From: Caldisericota bacterium
Lineage (GTDB): Bacteria > Caldisericota > JANLFM01
Direction of reading: 5' to 3'
NCBI GenBank assembly: GCA_024655865.1
Contig: JANLFM010000003.1
Coordinates: 56,236-120,235 of the forward strand
Length of the DNA: 64,000 bases
The position numbers and the translations under genes are program-made. Under the pieces are notes generated by a model, which saw only the letters and a list, made by a program, of their open reading frames with translations, was not told the DNA's origin and ran no database searches. Positions 34,070 through 42,822 of the stretch are shown piece by piece; positions within the stretch are counted from its first letter, which is position 1; every line of letters begins with the position of its first letter.

Positions 34070-35284
34070 TTAAGGATAACCATTCTGTAGCCACCCCGCA
34101 ATCTTACCATCCCATTCCTGCTGTTTTGCCGGGTCCGTGCCGTGTTTCGTCTCCGCGTCATACTGTTCGTCCACCTTTTTCCACTCCTCCTGTAAGTCCG
34201 CGTAAGCCTTTTGAACCTTTTTATCCAGGTCGGCAAGAGCTTCCGCCCTGGTGGCACCCGTTCCCACCAAGCCCTCAAGCACCCTCTTCAATTTTTTAGC
34301 AAAAGCCTGGGCTAAATCGAAGTGTTTTTGCTCGTGATTGAGGAGCTGTGCATAACCAGGATCGCCAGGTCCCGGCCTCATCCAGGAAGAATTCCGATCC
34401 ATGTTGGCATAGGTTGTTACGGTGCCTACGGTGGCAGTCCAGGTAGTCCCGGAGCGGGTAAAACGGGGAGTCCAGCCACCATACCCCACTCTCATTCCTA
34501 TTTCGGCGTCCTCAGAAACTTCCTCGCCCTTGGGAGGTGGTTCCTCCTTGAAATCGTCCTTGGAGATGGGACCATAAGGGCGCCAGTCCTCTTCCACATC
34601 AAAAAGCACCTCGCCCAGTAGATTCTCGTTCTGCACGGCGATTAAAGAAATGGTCCCCTCACGAATAAATCCTAATGGCTCTGCTTCGGGTTCTCCGGAA
34701 AGGGATACTGTCAACCCGTAGGGGCTGTTTCCAAAGAAAATGGGGGAAAAGAAGAACCCGTTGGGCTCCGGGAGCGTGACCCATGAAATTGGAGGGTACT
34801 CCACCATTTCGTTACCCACCTGGCTGATCTGGAATTCCACAGGGATTAAGGGGGCAGCAACCCCGCAAAGTGTAACCCTAACGGGCTCGAAAAGCGGTGC
34901 GGATAAATCAAGAACTCCTGGTCCACAGACTTCCAGGCGGGCAGTAAGAGTGGGTGCTTGGGTGGAAGGAGTTTCTTTATACAGGTAAACCATATCCGCG
35001 GTACCATCTTCCCTGCTGGACCAGGTTGCCTCGCCACCAAAGAGCTCAACTGACCAGCGGAAGGGGACATAGGTGCGGCCATTAATTATATAGGCTGTCT
35101 CGGCCTGAACTGATCCCCGGTCTGTTTCCCATTGAGAGGACCCCACTCCAGCGGAGAAAGGAATCTTTACCCAGGTGGCGTCCCTGACCGGCGAGACGTG
35201 CTCGATCGGGTGCAGTGTGCTTGCAAAAGCTGTTCCTGTGAAAAACAACAGGACACAAAGGAGAATGGCAACTCTCTTTTTCAT
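34070..35284 (-). CDS. Secreted DUF922-type putative zinc protease with stalk domain
   Basis: This 404-residue protein has a signal peptide (1-21, cut near AFA-ST), an N-terminal copper-amine-oxidase-like stalk domain (INGRTYVPFRWSVELFGGEATW, about 68-90), a beta-rich middle and a C-terminal DUF922-like domain. The latter has HEQKHFDLAQ (an HExxH site), YDAETKHGTDPAKQQEWDGKI and a Trp-rich end. DUF922 proteins are predicted zinc-dependent proteases; activity is unproven. GGAGGG precedes the ATG. It probably acts outside the membrane. Confidence 0.8.
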   Translation of the reverse strand: MKKRVAILLCVLLFFTGTAFASTLHPIEHVSPVRDATWVKIPFSAGVGSSQWETDRGSVQAETAYIINGRTYVPFRWSVELFGGEATWSSREDGTADMVYLYKETPSTQAPTLTARLEVCGPGVLDLSAPLFEPVRVTLCGVAAPLIPVEFQISQVGNEMVEYPPISWVTLPEPNGFFFSPIFFGNSPYGLTVSLSGEPEAEPLGFIREGTISLIAVQNENLLGEVLFDVEEDWRPYGPISKDDFKEEPPPKGEEVSEDAEIGMRVGYGGWTPRFTRSGTTWTATVGTVTTYANMDRNSSWMRPGPGDPGYAQLLNHEQKHFDLAQAFAKKLKRVLEGLVGTGATRAEALADLDKKVQKAYADLQEEWKKVDEQYDAETKHGTDPAKQQEWDGKIAGWLQNGYP

Positions 35285-35670
35285 AATTTCCCTCCATTAA
35301 GAATTGCACCCCAAGAGGATGTTAAGAGCATTTGGACCACCCATATCATAGTTTGCTTGAATTCTGTTTGTTCTGCCGGTGCACTTTTAGGATACATCAA
35401 TTGGGGTCAAGGGGAAAGAAAAACTTGCCAGACATCAGGTGATTGACACAGGGAAGGTTATCTATGGGTTTGTGATTGTAAAATGCTCAGGGAAACCAAA
35501 TCCATTAAATGGGACGATATTGTAGACTGTGAAATCTCGTGGCAAGAAGCCCAAAAATATTTGAACATTGTAAATCCCCAAGGAAAGAGAGAATAAAAGA
35601 AAAAGATTTCCATTTCCAAAATCCAGAACTCAAACCAGAAAACCCATGTGTAGAAAAATAGGGACTGTCC
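35285..35670. other. Intergenic region with possible gene remnant and repeat copy
   Basis: These 386 bp lie upstream of the DUF922 gene. A palindromic repeat sits at 35654-35679. Around 35447-35596 two overlapping frames on the plus strand read like protein, which suggests the frameshifted remains of a small gene, but I cannot identify it. Confidence 0.45.
35483..35596 (+). pseudogene. Possible remnant of a small gene
   Basis: A 37-codon frame (MLRETKSIKWDDIVDCEI...) continues upstream without a start to 35447 (reading YLWVCDCK), while the alternative frame 35443-35526 reads GKVIYGFVIVKCSG. No ribosome site is present. It could be a decayed, frameshifted gene or chance; it has no recognised homologue. 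Confidence 0.2.
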
Positions 35671-35679
35671 CTATTTTTT
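35654..35679. repeat. Palindromic repeat copy 3
   Basis: AAAAATAGGGACTGTCCCTA followed by a T-tract; it abuts the stop codon of the DUF885 gene. Confidence 0.9.
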
Positions 35680-36942
35680 CAGGTCGCTGGGAACGATGGG
35701 GCTGATTAAAAGCTCGTGAAACACCTGCCAGCGCTTTAACTGGTTCTCTTGAACTCCCCCTTGCCCTTCCACATAAGCTTTGACCAGGTCTTCTCCTAGT
35801 TTGTAATTGATCACGTAGGAACGGTAAAACTCGATGAATTTCAGGGAATGCTCCGCTTCTCCCTGTGAGAGCAAGCGGTAGCGCTTGAGCCACTCCACGG
35901 CCTCTTCCCTGTTGATTTTTCCATCTAAATATCTTCGAGCGGCCTCCACCTGGACGTAAGCAAGTTTCCGCATCAACACAAGGACATTTTCGTAGAGTCC
36001 AAGCCTTCGGGTGTTTATTCCGGCAAGAGGACATAGAATCTCAGACTCGAATCGCAGACGATCCTGGAGGGTTGGGAAAACCATCTCCACGGCAAAGTTG
36101 GCGCTCCCTTCGGCAATCAAGGCATCAGGTCCAAAAAGCGGGAACACTGAGAACTCCACCCAGCCTCTTTTCCGATAAAGCTCTTCCTCCCTGAGGCAAT
36201 TGAACACATGGTGTCCGGGGTAACCCTCGTGACAGGCAAGGGTGATAATCATATCGAGGTAAACAGGCAGATCCGTGTTCACCTGGATCAGGCTTTGAGC
36301 GTTTCCCCGAAACCAGTTGTAGCCAGACCAGGGTTTTTCTGAGACAAGCTTCACGGTGAAATTTTCCCCTTCCGGTAGGAGAATCCGCCGAGTCGTCCTG
36401 GCCCTTGCTTCTTCTATGGCAGCCTTCATGACGACGTCCAACCTCTCCTGGGGAACTCGAAACTCCTGCCTGAGGTTTTCCACTCGCTCGTTCAAAGATT
36501 CTGTTCCGGGGAGTAAGGAGTCGATTTCTTGAAGAATAGTTTGAAATTCCTCTGAAGAAAAAGAAGGAGGGGCGGCGTCGTAGAGGGCCTGGGATTCCTC
36601 GTCGAAAGTCATTGGCGCTCCGTCGAGGAGGTCTGCTTTAGCCCACATGGAGCGGAGATGGACCCTCAGGCTCCTCGTCCTGGGAGTGACAGCTACCTGC
36701 TCGATTTCCTCCAGATGAGAAAGAAGAGAGGAGATGGCCTGCTTGATCTGGGGAAGGGACCTTTTCGCTGCGGTTCCCTCTTCCTTCAGATTACCGGGGC
36801 CGAAATAGGCATCCACATAGCCCGGACAGTGCTCCTCCAAGGAGAAACAGAGGCGGACGTATTCCTCTGCAATTCCGTCGATCTCGGAATGGGACCGCTC
36901 CGGTTTTTCGTTTTGAGCTAAAAGGGAATCATCTTTAGTCAT
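35671..36942 (-). CDS. DUF885 family protein (putative metallopeptidase)
   Basis: This protein of about 423 residues carries ACHEGYPGHHVFNCL, the HExxxHH motif of DUF885 proteins, plus the conserved C-terminal LYENVLVLMRKLAYVQVEAARRYLDG segment. DUF885 members are distantly related to zinc carboxypeptidases. There is no signal peptide, so it is probably cytoplasmic. A TTG at 36978 gives a longer frame, but the ATG at 36942 is the more plausible start; neither has a good ribosome site. Its stop lies inside the T-tract of repeat copy 3. Confidence 0.75.
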   Translation of the reverse strand: MTKDDSLLAQNEKPERSHSEIDGIAEEYVRLCFSLEEHCPGYVDAYFGPGNLKEEGTAAKRSLPQIKQAISSLLSHLEEIEQVAVTPRTRSLRVHLRSMWAKADLLDGAPMTFDEESQALYDAAPPSFSSEEFQTILQEIDSLLPGTESLNERVENLRQEFRVPQERLDVVMKAAIEEARARTTRRILLPEGENFTVKLVSEKPWSGYNWFRGNAQSLIQVNTDLPVYLDMIITLACHEGYPGHHVFNCLREEELYRKRGWVEFSVFPLFGPDALIAEGSANFAVEMVFPTLQDRLRFESEILCPLAGINTRRLGLYENVLVLMRKLAYVQVEAARRYLDGKINREEAVEWLKRYRLLSQGEAEHSLKFIEFYRSYVINYKLGEDLVKAYVEGQGGVQENQLKRWQVFHELLISPIVPSDLKK

Positions 36943-36994
36943 AACGGTATAATAATCCGCCCCTGCAAACCCGCGCAATTACAATGAAAACAAT

Positions 36995-37020
36995 GAAAAG
37001 GGGGACAGGCTACTTTTTTA
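36995..37020. repeat. Palindromic repeat copy 4 (degenerate)
   Basis: GGGGGACAGGCTACTTTTTTA keeps the left half of the core and the flanking tracts, but the right half of the palindrome has decayed. Confidence 0.6.
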
Positions 37021-37040
37021 CTTCTTTCAGTAAGAAATCA

Positions 37041-37071
37041 AAAAATAAAATGGGGACTGTCCCTATTTTTT
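37041..37071. repeat. Palindromic repeat copy 5
   Basis: ATGGGGACTGTCCCTATTTT with an A-rich left flank; intergenic, 65 bp from copy 6. Confidence 0.9.
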
Positions 37072-37115
37072 GTAACCCGCATTGGAACTGCATTCTGGGA
37101 GGCAATTTTGGGAAA

Positions 37116-37142
37116 GAAAAATGGGGACTGTCCCTATTTTTT
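37116..37142. repeat. Palindromic repeat copy 6
   Basis: ATGGGGACTGTCCCTATTTT; its T-tract runs into the stop codon of the lipoprotein gene. Confidence 0.9.
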
Positions 37143-38290
37143 CACGGGGGGAGTTCCAGATAGCGCAACCTTGCCCCCATAGGCTCTAAGTTTTGGTAAT
37201 CAAACTCGCTCCAGGCAAGATAACGGCCATCGGTCGAGGCGGATCCTAAATAGGTTACTTTTCCCTCAGAAGTTGGCGAGGCGAGCGATAGGCGAACAAA
37301 GAGCCCATCGGAAAGCTGATGGACGTAGAGAAAAGTCCGTTGTTTTGAAGAATCGAACCAGCTCGTCACCAGGGTGTCTTTAAATATGCTTTGCACGAGC
37401 TCCTCCCGATTGAATGTGCGAGGTGCTGCCTGCTTGAAAGGGCGAAAGACCATCTTCTCCTGCGGCTCTTTAGAACTTTCATTAGATGGCACGAATGACT
37501 GATTGAAGGCAAGCCAATTTTCGGAAATCTTTCCGCCCCAGGCCCGTTCATATCGTGCCAGCTCCTGGACCGCATCCTGGGAAATTCTGATCAGATACAG
37601 GGGATTGGGATCAGCAAAAAGAGAATAAATGGCATAATTTTTGACCAGCTCTGGAAAGAGGATAAGGTCCTGGGCTTCCAAAAGCAGTGTGTCTTTCTGT
37701 TGATCAAGATCATAGAGATGCAAGCATTTCCCCTTTGCGTAAAGCAACTCGTTTCCCCAGAGGCCGAAGCTTTCCGGCAGGCGGTCCCGGATCACCGGAT
37801 CTGGGGGAAGGGCAAAAACCTCGATTTCCTGCCCGGTCCCCCGATCAATGGCTCGGATCCGATAGCCGTGAACGCCATCATTCTCTTCATCAATCTCAAT
37901 GAAGGCCAGCCAGCGCTCGTTGACTCTTGGAGATTGGAAAATGGCCCGAGGAAGGCCTGGCTCGGCCAGTTTGCGCAGAGCATGGCTGAAAATGTCGAAC
38001 TCGTAGAGCCCCTGCTCGGTCCTTTGGCCGATAATATTGAGGCCTCCACCCTCCTCCCGGTAAGCGGAAAAGTAAATCCTGCCTTGATAAAGGAAGAGAT
38101 CACCTATGGAATTCAGGTCTGGGGGTAGCGAAACCTCCTGAACCAGGTCTTCCCCTATATCCCCAACCGCATTCTCCTCTTGCAACAGGGCGGAGAATGC
38201 ATGGCCATCTTTAATCCATTGCCCCTGGCTACAACCAGCCAGAAAGAGAGAAATTATAATGGTAATCCCGATGAGAGCCCGCCCTTTCAT
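37142..38290 (-). CDS. Lipoprotein with beta-propeller-like body
   Basis: This 382-residue protein has a lipoprotein signal: a hydrophobic helix and LAGC with the lipidated Cys20. The body has repeated segments of about 45 residues with short beta strands and YLRISQD, LYDLDQQKDTLL and LAWSEFD motifs, reminiscent of TolB-like or WD40-like propellers. It should be anchored on the outer face of the membrane. Its ATG lies 28 bp after the phosphofructokinase stop, and that gap is almost wholly repeat copy 7. Function not recognised. Confidence 0.65.
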   Translation of the reverse strand: MKGRALIGITIIISLFLAGCSQGQWIKDGHAFSALLQEENAVGDIGEDLVQEVSLPPDLNSIGDLFLYQGRIYFSAYREEGGGLNIIGQRTEQGLYEFDIFSHALRKLAEPGLPRAIFQSPRVNERWLAFIEIDEENDGVHGYRIRAIDRGTGQEIEVFALPPDPVIRDRLPESFGLWGNELLYAKGKCLHLYDLDQQKDTLLLEAQDLILFPELVKNYAIYSLFADPNPLYLIRISQDAVQELARYERAWGGKISENWLAFNQSFVPSNESSKEPQEKMVFRPFKQAAPRTFNREELVQSIFKDTLVTSWFDSSKQRTFLYVHQLSDGLFVRLSLASPTSEGKVTYLGSASTDGRYLAWSEFDYQNLEPMGARLRYLELPP

Positions 38291-38299
38291 TTTTTCTCT

Positions 38300-38323
38300 A
38301 AAAATGGGGACAGTCCATTTATT
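38300..38323. repeat. Palindromic repeat copy 7
   Basis: AAAAATGGGGACAGTCCATTT; the right arm is shortened and it includes the stop codon of the phosphofructokinase gene (38319-38321). Confidence 0.8.
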
Positions 38324-39362
38324 TGAAGAGCAGCTTGGCGAGCTGGTAGAGCTCTGGGGGAACGGTCTTAACCCTGCCGACCACTTTTTCCATTTCCACT
38401 ATCCCGATCTCTTCCCCCTTAAGGGCTACCATTTTCCCGAATTCTCCCTTATGCACCAGGTCCACAGCGGAGATGCCAAACCTCGTGGGGTAATAGCGGT
38501 CCCTTAAGACGGGAGAGCCACCGCGTTGAATGTGTCCAATCACAGCGTGCTTGGCCGCAATGCCCGTCCTTCTTTCGATTTCCTGAGCCACAAGCTGCCC
38601 TACTCCTCTGGCTCCCAGTCTACCGTGGCCGAACTCGTCAATCTCTCCCGTTTCCTCTTCTTTCAAGGCGCCCTCGAAGTGAACGGCCTCCGAGACCACG
38701 ACCGTGCCGAAGAGGCGGCCCTTTTGCCTTTTGTTGAGCAGATTTTGCGCCATTTCTTCAAGGTCGGCAGGAACCTCCGGGATGAGCGTCCAGTCAGCTC
38801 CCCCTGCTATGCCGGTATAGAGCGCAACCCAGCCCGCTTCCCTGCCCATGACTTCTAGGACCATGATCCGCCTGTGAGACCGAGCGGTATCCCTCAAGCG
38901 TTCCAGGGCGTCGACGGCCACGGAAACCGCGGTGTCAAAGCCAATGCAGTAGTCCGTCTCGGGAACGTCGTTGTCCATAGTTTTGGGAATCCCCACCGTA
39001 GGCAAGCCCTCTCTGGCCAGTTTTCCGGCAACGCCCAGGGTGTCGTCTCCCCCGATGGCGATCAGGGCATCCAGTCTAAGGCGGGAAAAGTTCTCAATGA
39101 CCTTCTTTTTATCCTCCTCGCTCTTGTAGGGGTTGGTCCGAGAGGTCCCCAGAACTGTTCCCCCCTGGGAGATGATCTCTCGCACGTTTTCCAGATTCAA
39201 GGGTTCAGTGTCTCCCCTGATCATCCCGGCCCATCCATCATGGATCCCGGTAACCTCGTAGCCGTAATCAGCAGCCCTCATCACCACGGCCCTGATAGCG
39301 GGATTCAAGCCAGGACAGTCTCCTCCGCCAGTAAGAACTCCGATCCTTCTTACAACGGCCAT
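38319..39362 (-). CDS. pfp: 6-phosphofructokinase, probably pyrophosphate-dependent
   Basis: This 347-residue cytoplasmic enzyme phosphorylates fructose-6-phosphate. It has GGGDCPGLN, GTVLGTSRTNPY, IAIGGDDTLG and IPKTMDNDVPETDYCIGFDTA. Asp107 and Lys127 replace the two glycines that mark ATP-dependent enzymes (Gly104 and Gly124 in E. coli PfkA); Asp and Lys at these positions are the signature of PPi-dependent enzymes. PPi use makes the step reversible and saves ATP. It lies 12 bp after the aldolase gene and would be co-transcribed with it. Confidence 0.88.
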   Translation of the reverse strand: MAVVRRIGVLTGGGDCPGLNPAIRAVVMRAADYGYEVTGIHDGWAGMIRGDTEPLNLENVREIISQGGTVLGTSRTNPYKSEEDKKKVIENFSRLRLDALIAIGGDDTLGVAGKLAREGLPTVGIPKTMDNDVPETDYCIGFDTAVSVAVDALERLRDTARSHRRIMVLEVMGREAGWVALYTGIAGGADWTLIPEVPADLEEMAQNLLNKRQKGRLFGTVVVSEAVHFEGALKEEETGEIDEFGHGRLGARGVGQLVAQEIERRTGIAAKHAVIGHIQRGGSPVLRDRYYPTRFGISAVDLVHKGEFGKMVALKGEEIGIVEMEKVVGRVKTVPPELYQLAKLLFK

Positions 39363-39374
39363 TTTCTTCCTCCC

Positions 39375-40298
39375 CTACTCCTTATCAAACTCCTTCAGGG
39401 AGACCTGCTCATCTCTTTCCCGAGTTGGAGCGTCAGTACCTGTTGCGGCAGCCTTTCCCGAAGAACCGAAGAGCCTCATTTTGGCCTTAACCACCTTTTT
39501 GGTCTCCTCGCGGGCGCGGGTTAAGAATTTTCTCGGGTCAACCTCGTTCGGGAATTCTGCCATGGCTTCCTTAAGCCCTCTGGTGAAAGCCTTGTTCAGC
39601 TCGGTCGCCACGTTGATCTTCGAGATCCCGGCCTTGATCCCCTCACGATAGCTCTCATCGGTTACCCCTGAAGCACCGTGAAGGACGAGGGGGATGCCCA
39701 CGAGTTCCCTAATCCTTTGAATCCTCTCGATGTCCAGATGGGCTTCCTGCACCTGCATGCGGTGTATGCTACCCACGGAGACCGCGAGGGAATCCACCTG
39801 GGTTAGCTCCACGAAGCGCAGGGCCTCCTCAGGATCGGTCATCAGGGCCTTGAGCTCCTCAAAGGTGATCTCCCCTGATTGAGGCACCTTTCCTAGCTCG
39901 GCTTCTACCGGGATACCGACGGCGTGGGCGATATCCACAATTTTCCTGGTTATGGCCACGTTCTCCTCGAAGGGAAGAGCGGAGCCGTCGAACATCAAGG
40001 AGGTGAAGCCTGCGCGCAGGCAACGCACGTTCTGGATGAAATCCGTGCCGTGATCAAGGTGAAGTACCACGGGAACACTCACAGCCTCCGCTGCATTCTT
40101 CACCATGGCCACTATCTGTTCCAGTCCCGCGTATTTGATGGCCCCCTGGCTTGCCTGAAGGATCACGGGCGCCTTCTCCTCCTCTGCCGCTTCAATGATT
40201 GCCTGAACGTATTCCAGGTTGTTGGCGTTGAAGGCCCCAACCGCGTATCCCTCTTTTTGCGCTCTGATCAATAATTCCTTGCTGGTGACAAGTGGCAT
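39375..40298 (-). CDS. fba: Class II fructose-bisphosphate aldolase
   Basis: This 307-residue zinc aldolase splits fructose-1,6-bisphosphate. Asp82 (catalytic) and His83 (zinc) lie in VLHLDHGTD; EAELGKV, the VSVGSIH histidine and VLHGASGV follow. The ATG at 40298 has GGAGG eight bases upstream; a TTG further upstream would overlap that site and is rejected. It forms an operon with the PPi-phosphofructokinase, giving two successive glycolytic steps. GatY/KbaY (tagatose) activity is the alternative. Confidence 0.9.
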   Translation of the reverse strand: MPLVTSKELLIRAQKEGYAVGAFNANNLEYVQAIIEAAEEEKAPVILQASQGAIKYAGLEQIVAMVKNAAEAVSVPVVLHLDHGTDFIQNVRCLRAGFTSLMFDGSALPFEENVAITRKIVDIAHAVGIPVEAELGKVPQSGEITFEELKALMTDPEEALRFVELTQVDSLAVSVGSIHRMQVQEAHLDIERIQRIRELVGIPLVLHGASGVTDESYREGIKAGISKINVATELNKAFTRGLKEAMAEFPNEVDPRKFLTRAREETKKVVKAKMRLFGSSGKAAATGTDAPTRERDEQVSLKEFDKE

Positions 40299-40408
40299 AT
40301 CCTGTTCCTCCAATCAAAATAAAAATTATCAATGGATTTATACCACTTTGCGGGGTTTAGGGGAACTTTGAGGAGTGGACTTCCCTCTTTTATTTTTCCT
40401 CCGGCATG

Positions 40409-40440
40409 AAAAAATTGGGGACAGTCCCCATTTTATTTTT
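40409..40440. repeat. Palindromic repeat copy 8
   Basis: ATTGGGGACAGTCCCCATTTT; the core is extended to a full seven-base-pair stem. Confidence 0.9.
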
Positions 40441-40479
40441 CAAAACCAGGGCATGGAACGCTGTCTGCATCCCGTTTAC

Positions 40480-40505
40480 AAAAAATAGGGACAGTCCCCA
40501 TTTTT
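40480..40505. repeat. Palindromic repeat copy 9
   Basis: AAAAATAGGGACAGTCCCCA and T-tract; the stop codon of the propeller protein lies at its right edge (40504-40506). Confidence 0.9.
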
Positions 40506-42801
40506 ATTTCCAGGATTGGCCATCCGGGGAAAGGAGGACTTGACCGTTATCTCCCACGGCCAGCCAGGATCCCCCTCCGAAACCGAGAGCGTTGATATCA
40601 AAAGCGGTTCCTGAGGAGAGAGCCTCCCAGTGAGCCCCGTCCTTCGAGGTTAAAAGAATTCCATTTCGGCCTGCTGCCAGGAAACGCCCGTCTGCATAAT
40701 ATAGGCTCAGAATATCGGCATCCGTGCCCGAGGAAACCGCCGTCCAGTTCGCGCCATCCGACGAGGTCAAAATTATTCCCTTTTCTCCCGCTACTACCCA
40801 GAGGTCGTCTCCATGGGTGACTGCTCTCAAGTCCGGGGAATCGATCAGGCTGATCCTGTTCCACCTATTCCCATCCGAGGAAGTGAGAATGATCCCGGAA
40901 TTTCCTACGGCGACGAAACTGCCGTTCCCGTAAGCCACGGAACGGAGGCTCGCGCTTGTCCCGGAGGATCGGGATGTCCACTCGATGCCGAAACTGGAAG
41001 TAAGAATGGTTCCCTCGTCTCCCACAGCCACAAAAAGCCCCTGACCGTAATTGTCAAAACCGTAGGTGACTGCCCTCAAAAAAGCGGTGGTGTCTGTATC
41101 CCTTGTTTGCCAATTAAATCCATCATCCGAGGTGACAACAGCTCCTGCGCTTCCCACTGTAACCCAGCGACCCCCACCATAGACCAGTCCGCGCAGGAAA
41201 GAGGAAGCCGCGCTGACCGTGACAGCGGAAACGACAGTCTTTCCGGGCCCTGGGCCGGAGGAGGAAGTCGTCGTGGTATAAGTAACTGTCGGTTTGATCG
41301 TGTGGGTTTCCCAGACCAGGCCATCCTGAGAGCTGAGAATCAAGCCCGAATCGCCCACTGCAATCCAGTAGCCGCCCGAGAACCCGCAGGCGTAAAGGTC
41401 AACTCCCGAGACAACGGTTTCCCAGCTAATCCCATCTGAGGAAATCCACTGGGCTCCGGAATTGCCCAGGGCAACGTAGTTAGTGCCGTTGTATGCGATT
41501 CCTGACCAGCGCACCTGAGAGGAAATTCCACTGCGGCGCCAGTTTTTCCCGTCAGAGGAAAGAAGAAGGGTCCCGAGGGTTCCCCCCGCAAAGAGCTTAT
41601 CCTGGGTGACGAGTCCGGCAAGCAAGGTGTTCGTGACTCCAGAGTTTTTCTTTACCCAGCGAATGGCGTCCGTGGAGGTAAGAATCGTGCCGTCAAATCC
41701 CACGGCAAGGAAAAGTCCGTATCCGGAAAAAGTCCCAAAGGAAACTTTCCTTAACCCGGAGGTAATGGAAGCGTCTCTGGGGGTCCAGCTTGAGCCGTCA
41801 GGGGAAGTGAGGATCAGGCCTCCATCTCCCACAGCCACAAAATAATCAAGGCCGTAGGCCACGGACCACAGGTTCCGAGAAACTCCCGAGGTCTGTTCAT
41901 TCCAGTTTTTCCCATCAGGAGAAATGAAAATTGCCCCGTTATCCCCTACCGCCACCCAGAGGTCTGCTCCCCAGGCAACGCTCTTCAGATTGGCATTGCT
42001 TTCTGCGGAAGTGGCGGACCAGTTATACCCATCGGGGGAAACGATGACCTGGCCGTCATCCCCCACTGCCACCCAGTCACCGCCATAAGCCACCGCTCTC
42101 AGGGGCGTTCCCGTAGGGCCATAGCGCAGGGACCATTTGATCCCATCGCTGGAATTCAAAATAGCGCCTTTGTCCGTAACGGCGACGAAGAGGGAATTCT
42201 CGGCGGAAGTAGGAGTGGTAACGTCCGCCCACTCGCCTGTGATTACCGAGCCGGTACTTTCAGAAACGCTTGGAGTGCTCGTCTCCTCTTTTGGAGGAAC
42301 ACCGATGATCACCCTGTTTTTCTCGTTGTCCCAGGCTACCTCCTTTCCCAGGGCCTCTGCCACGAAACGGATGGGCACAAAGACGCGGTCCTGATAAATG
42401 AAGGGTTCTACATCTGGGATTACCTCTTTGCCATCGACGAAGATCGAGATGTTTTTAGAGGGCGCAGTAGCCGTATTTGTTTCCTCAACTGGTGCAGTCC
42501 CGATGATTACCCTGTTTTTCTCGTTGTCCCAGGCTACCTCCTTTCCCAGTGCTTCAGCTACAAAGCGAATGGGAACAAAGACCCGATCCTCAAAGATAAA
42601 GGGTTTCACATCGGGGGTGATTTCCACCCCATCCACGAAGATTTTAATATCTCTGAATTGAACTTCAATCTCTTGAGTTTTAGGCTCAGGGCTCCTGTAT
42701 GTCACTTCAATCTGCTGGGTCCCGGTGCTTGCGCTGACTAGGATCGCAGGGCTCAAAAATATCGACAGAATGCAAGTCAATGCCACAAGCTTACGCATCA
42801 T
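40504..42801 (-). CDS. Secreted protein: two stalk domains plus 14 YCF48/BNR-like propeller repeats
   Basis: This 765-residue protein has a signal peptide (1-25), two almost identical copper-amine-oxidase stalk domains (about 45-105 and 110-165, each with PIRFVAEALGKEVAWDNEKN) and about 14 repeats of roughly 40 residues with the pattern LRSVAYGxxxFVAVGxxGxIxTSxDGxxW. A Thr/Ser/Gly/Pro linker (TYTTTTSSSGPGPG) splits them after the eighth, suggesting two propellers. It follows the MacB-like permease by 21 bp with GGAGAG before its start (ATG at 42801 or 42798), so it may be exported by, or work with, the MacAB system. Ligand unknown. Confidence 0.8.
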   Translation of the reverse strand: MMRKLVALTCILSIFLSPAILVSASTGTQQIEVTYRSPEPKTQEIEVQFRDIKIFVDGVEITPDVKPFIFEDRVFVPIRFVAEALGKEVAWDNEKNRVIIGTAPVEETNTATAPSKNISIFVDGKEVIPDVEPFIYQDRVFVPIRFVAEALGKEVAWDNEKNRVIIGVPPKEETSTPSVSESTGSVITGEWADVTTPTSAENSLFVAVTDKGAILNSSDGIKWSLRYGPTGTPLRAVAYGGDWVAVGDDGQVIVSPDGYNWSATSAESNANLKSVAWGADLWVAVGDNGAIFISPDGKNWNEQTSGVSRNLWSVAYGLDYFVAVGDGGLILTSPDGSSWTPRDASITSGLRKVSFGTFSGYGLFLAVGFDGTILTSTDAIRWVKKNSGVTNTLLAGLVTQDKLFAGGTLGTLLLSSDGKNWRRSGISSQVRWSGIAYNGTNYVALGNSGAQWISSDGISWETVVSGVDLYACGFSGGYWIAVGDSGLILSSQDGLVWETHTIKPTVTYTTTTSSSGPGPGKTVVSAVTVSAASSFLRGLVYGGGRWVTVGSAGAVVTSDDGFNWQTRDTDTTAFLRAVTYGFDNYGQGLFVAVGDEGTILTSSFGIEWTSRSSGTSASLRSVAYGNGSFVAVGNSGIILTSSDGNRWNRISLIDSPDLRAVTHGDDLWVVAGEKGIILTSSDGANWTAVSSGTDADILSLYYADGRFLAAGRNGILLTSKDGAHWEALSSGTAFDINALGFGGGSWLAVGDNGQVLLSPDGQSWK

Positions 42802-42822
42802 GTCTTCTCTCTCCTTTCTCTC

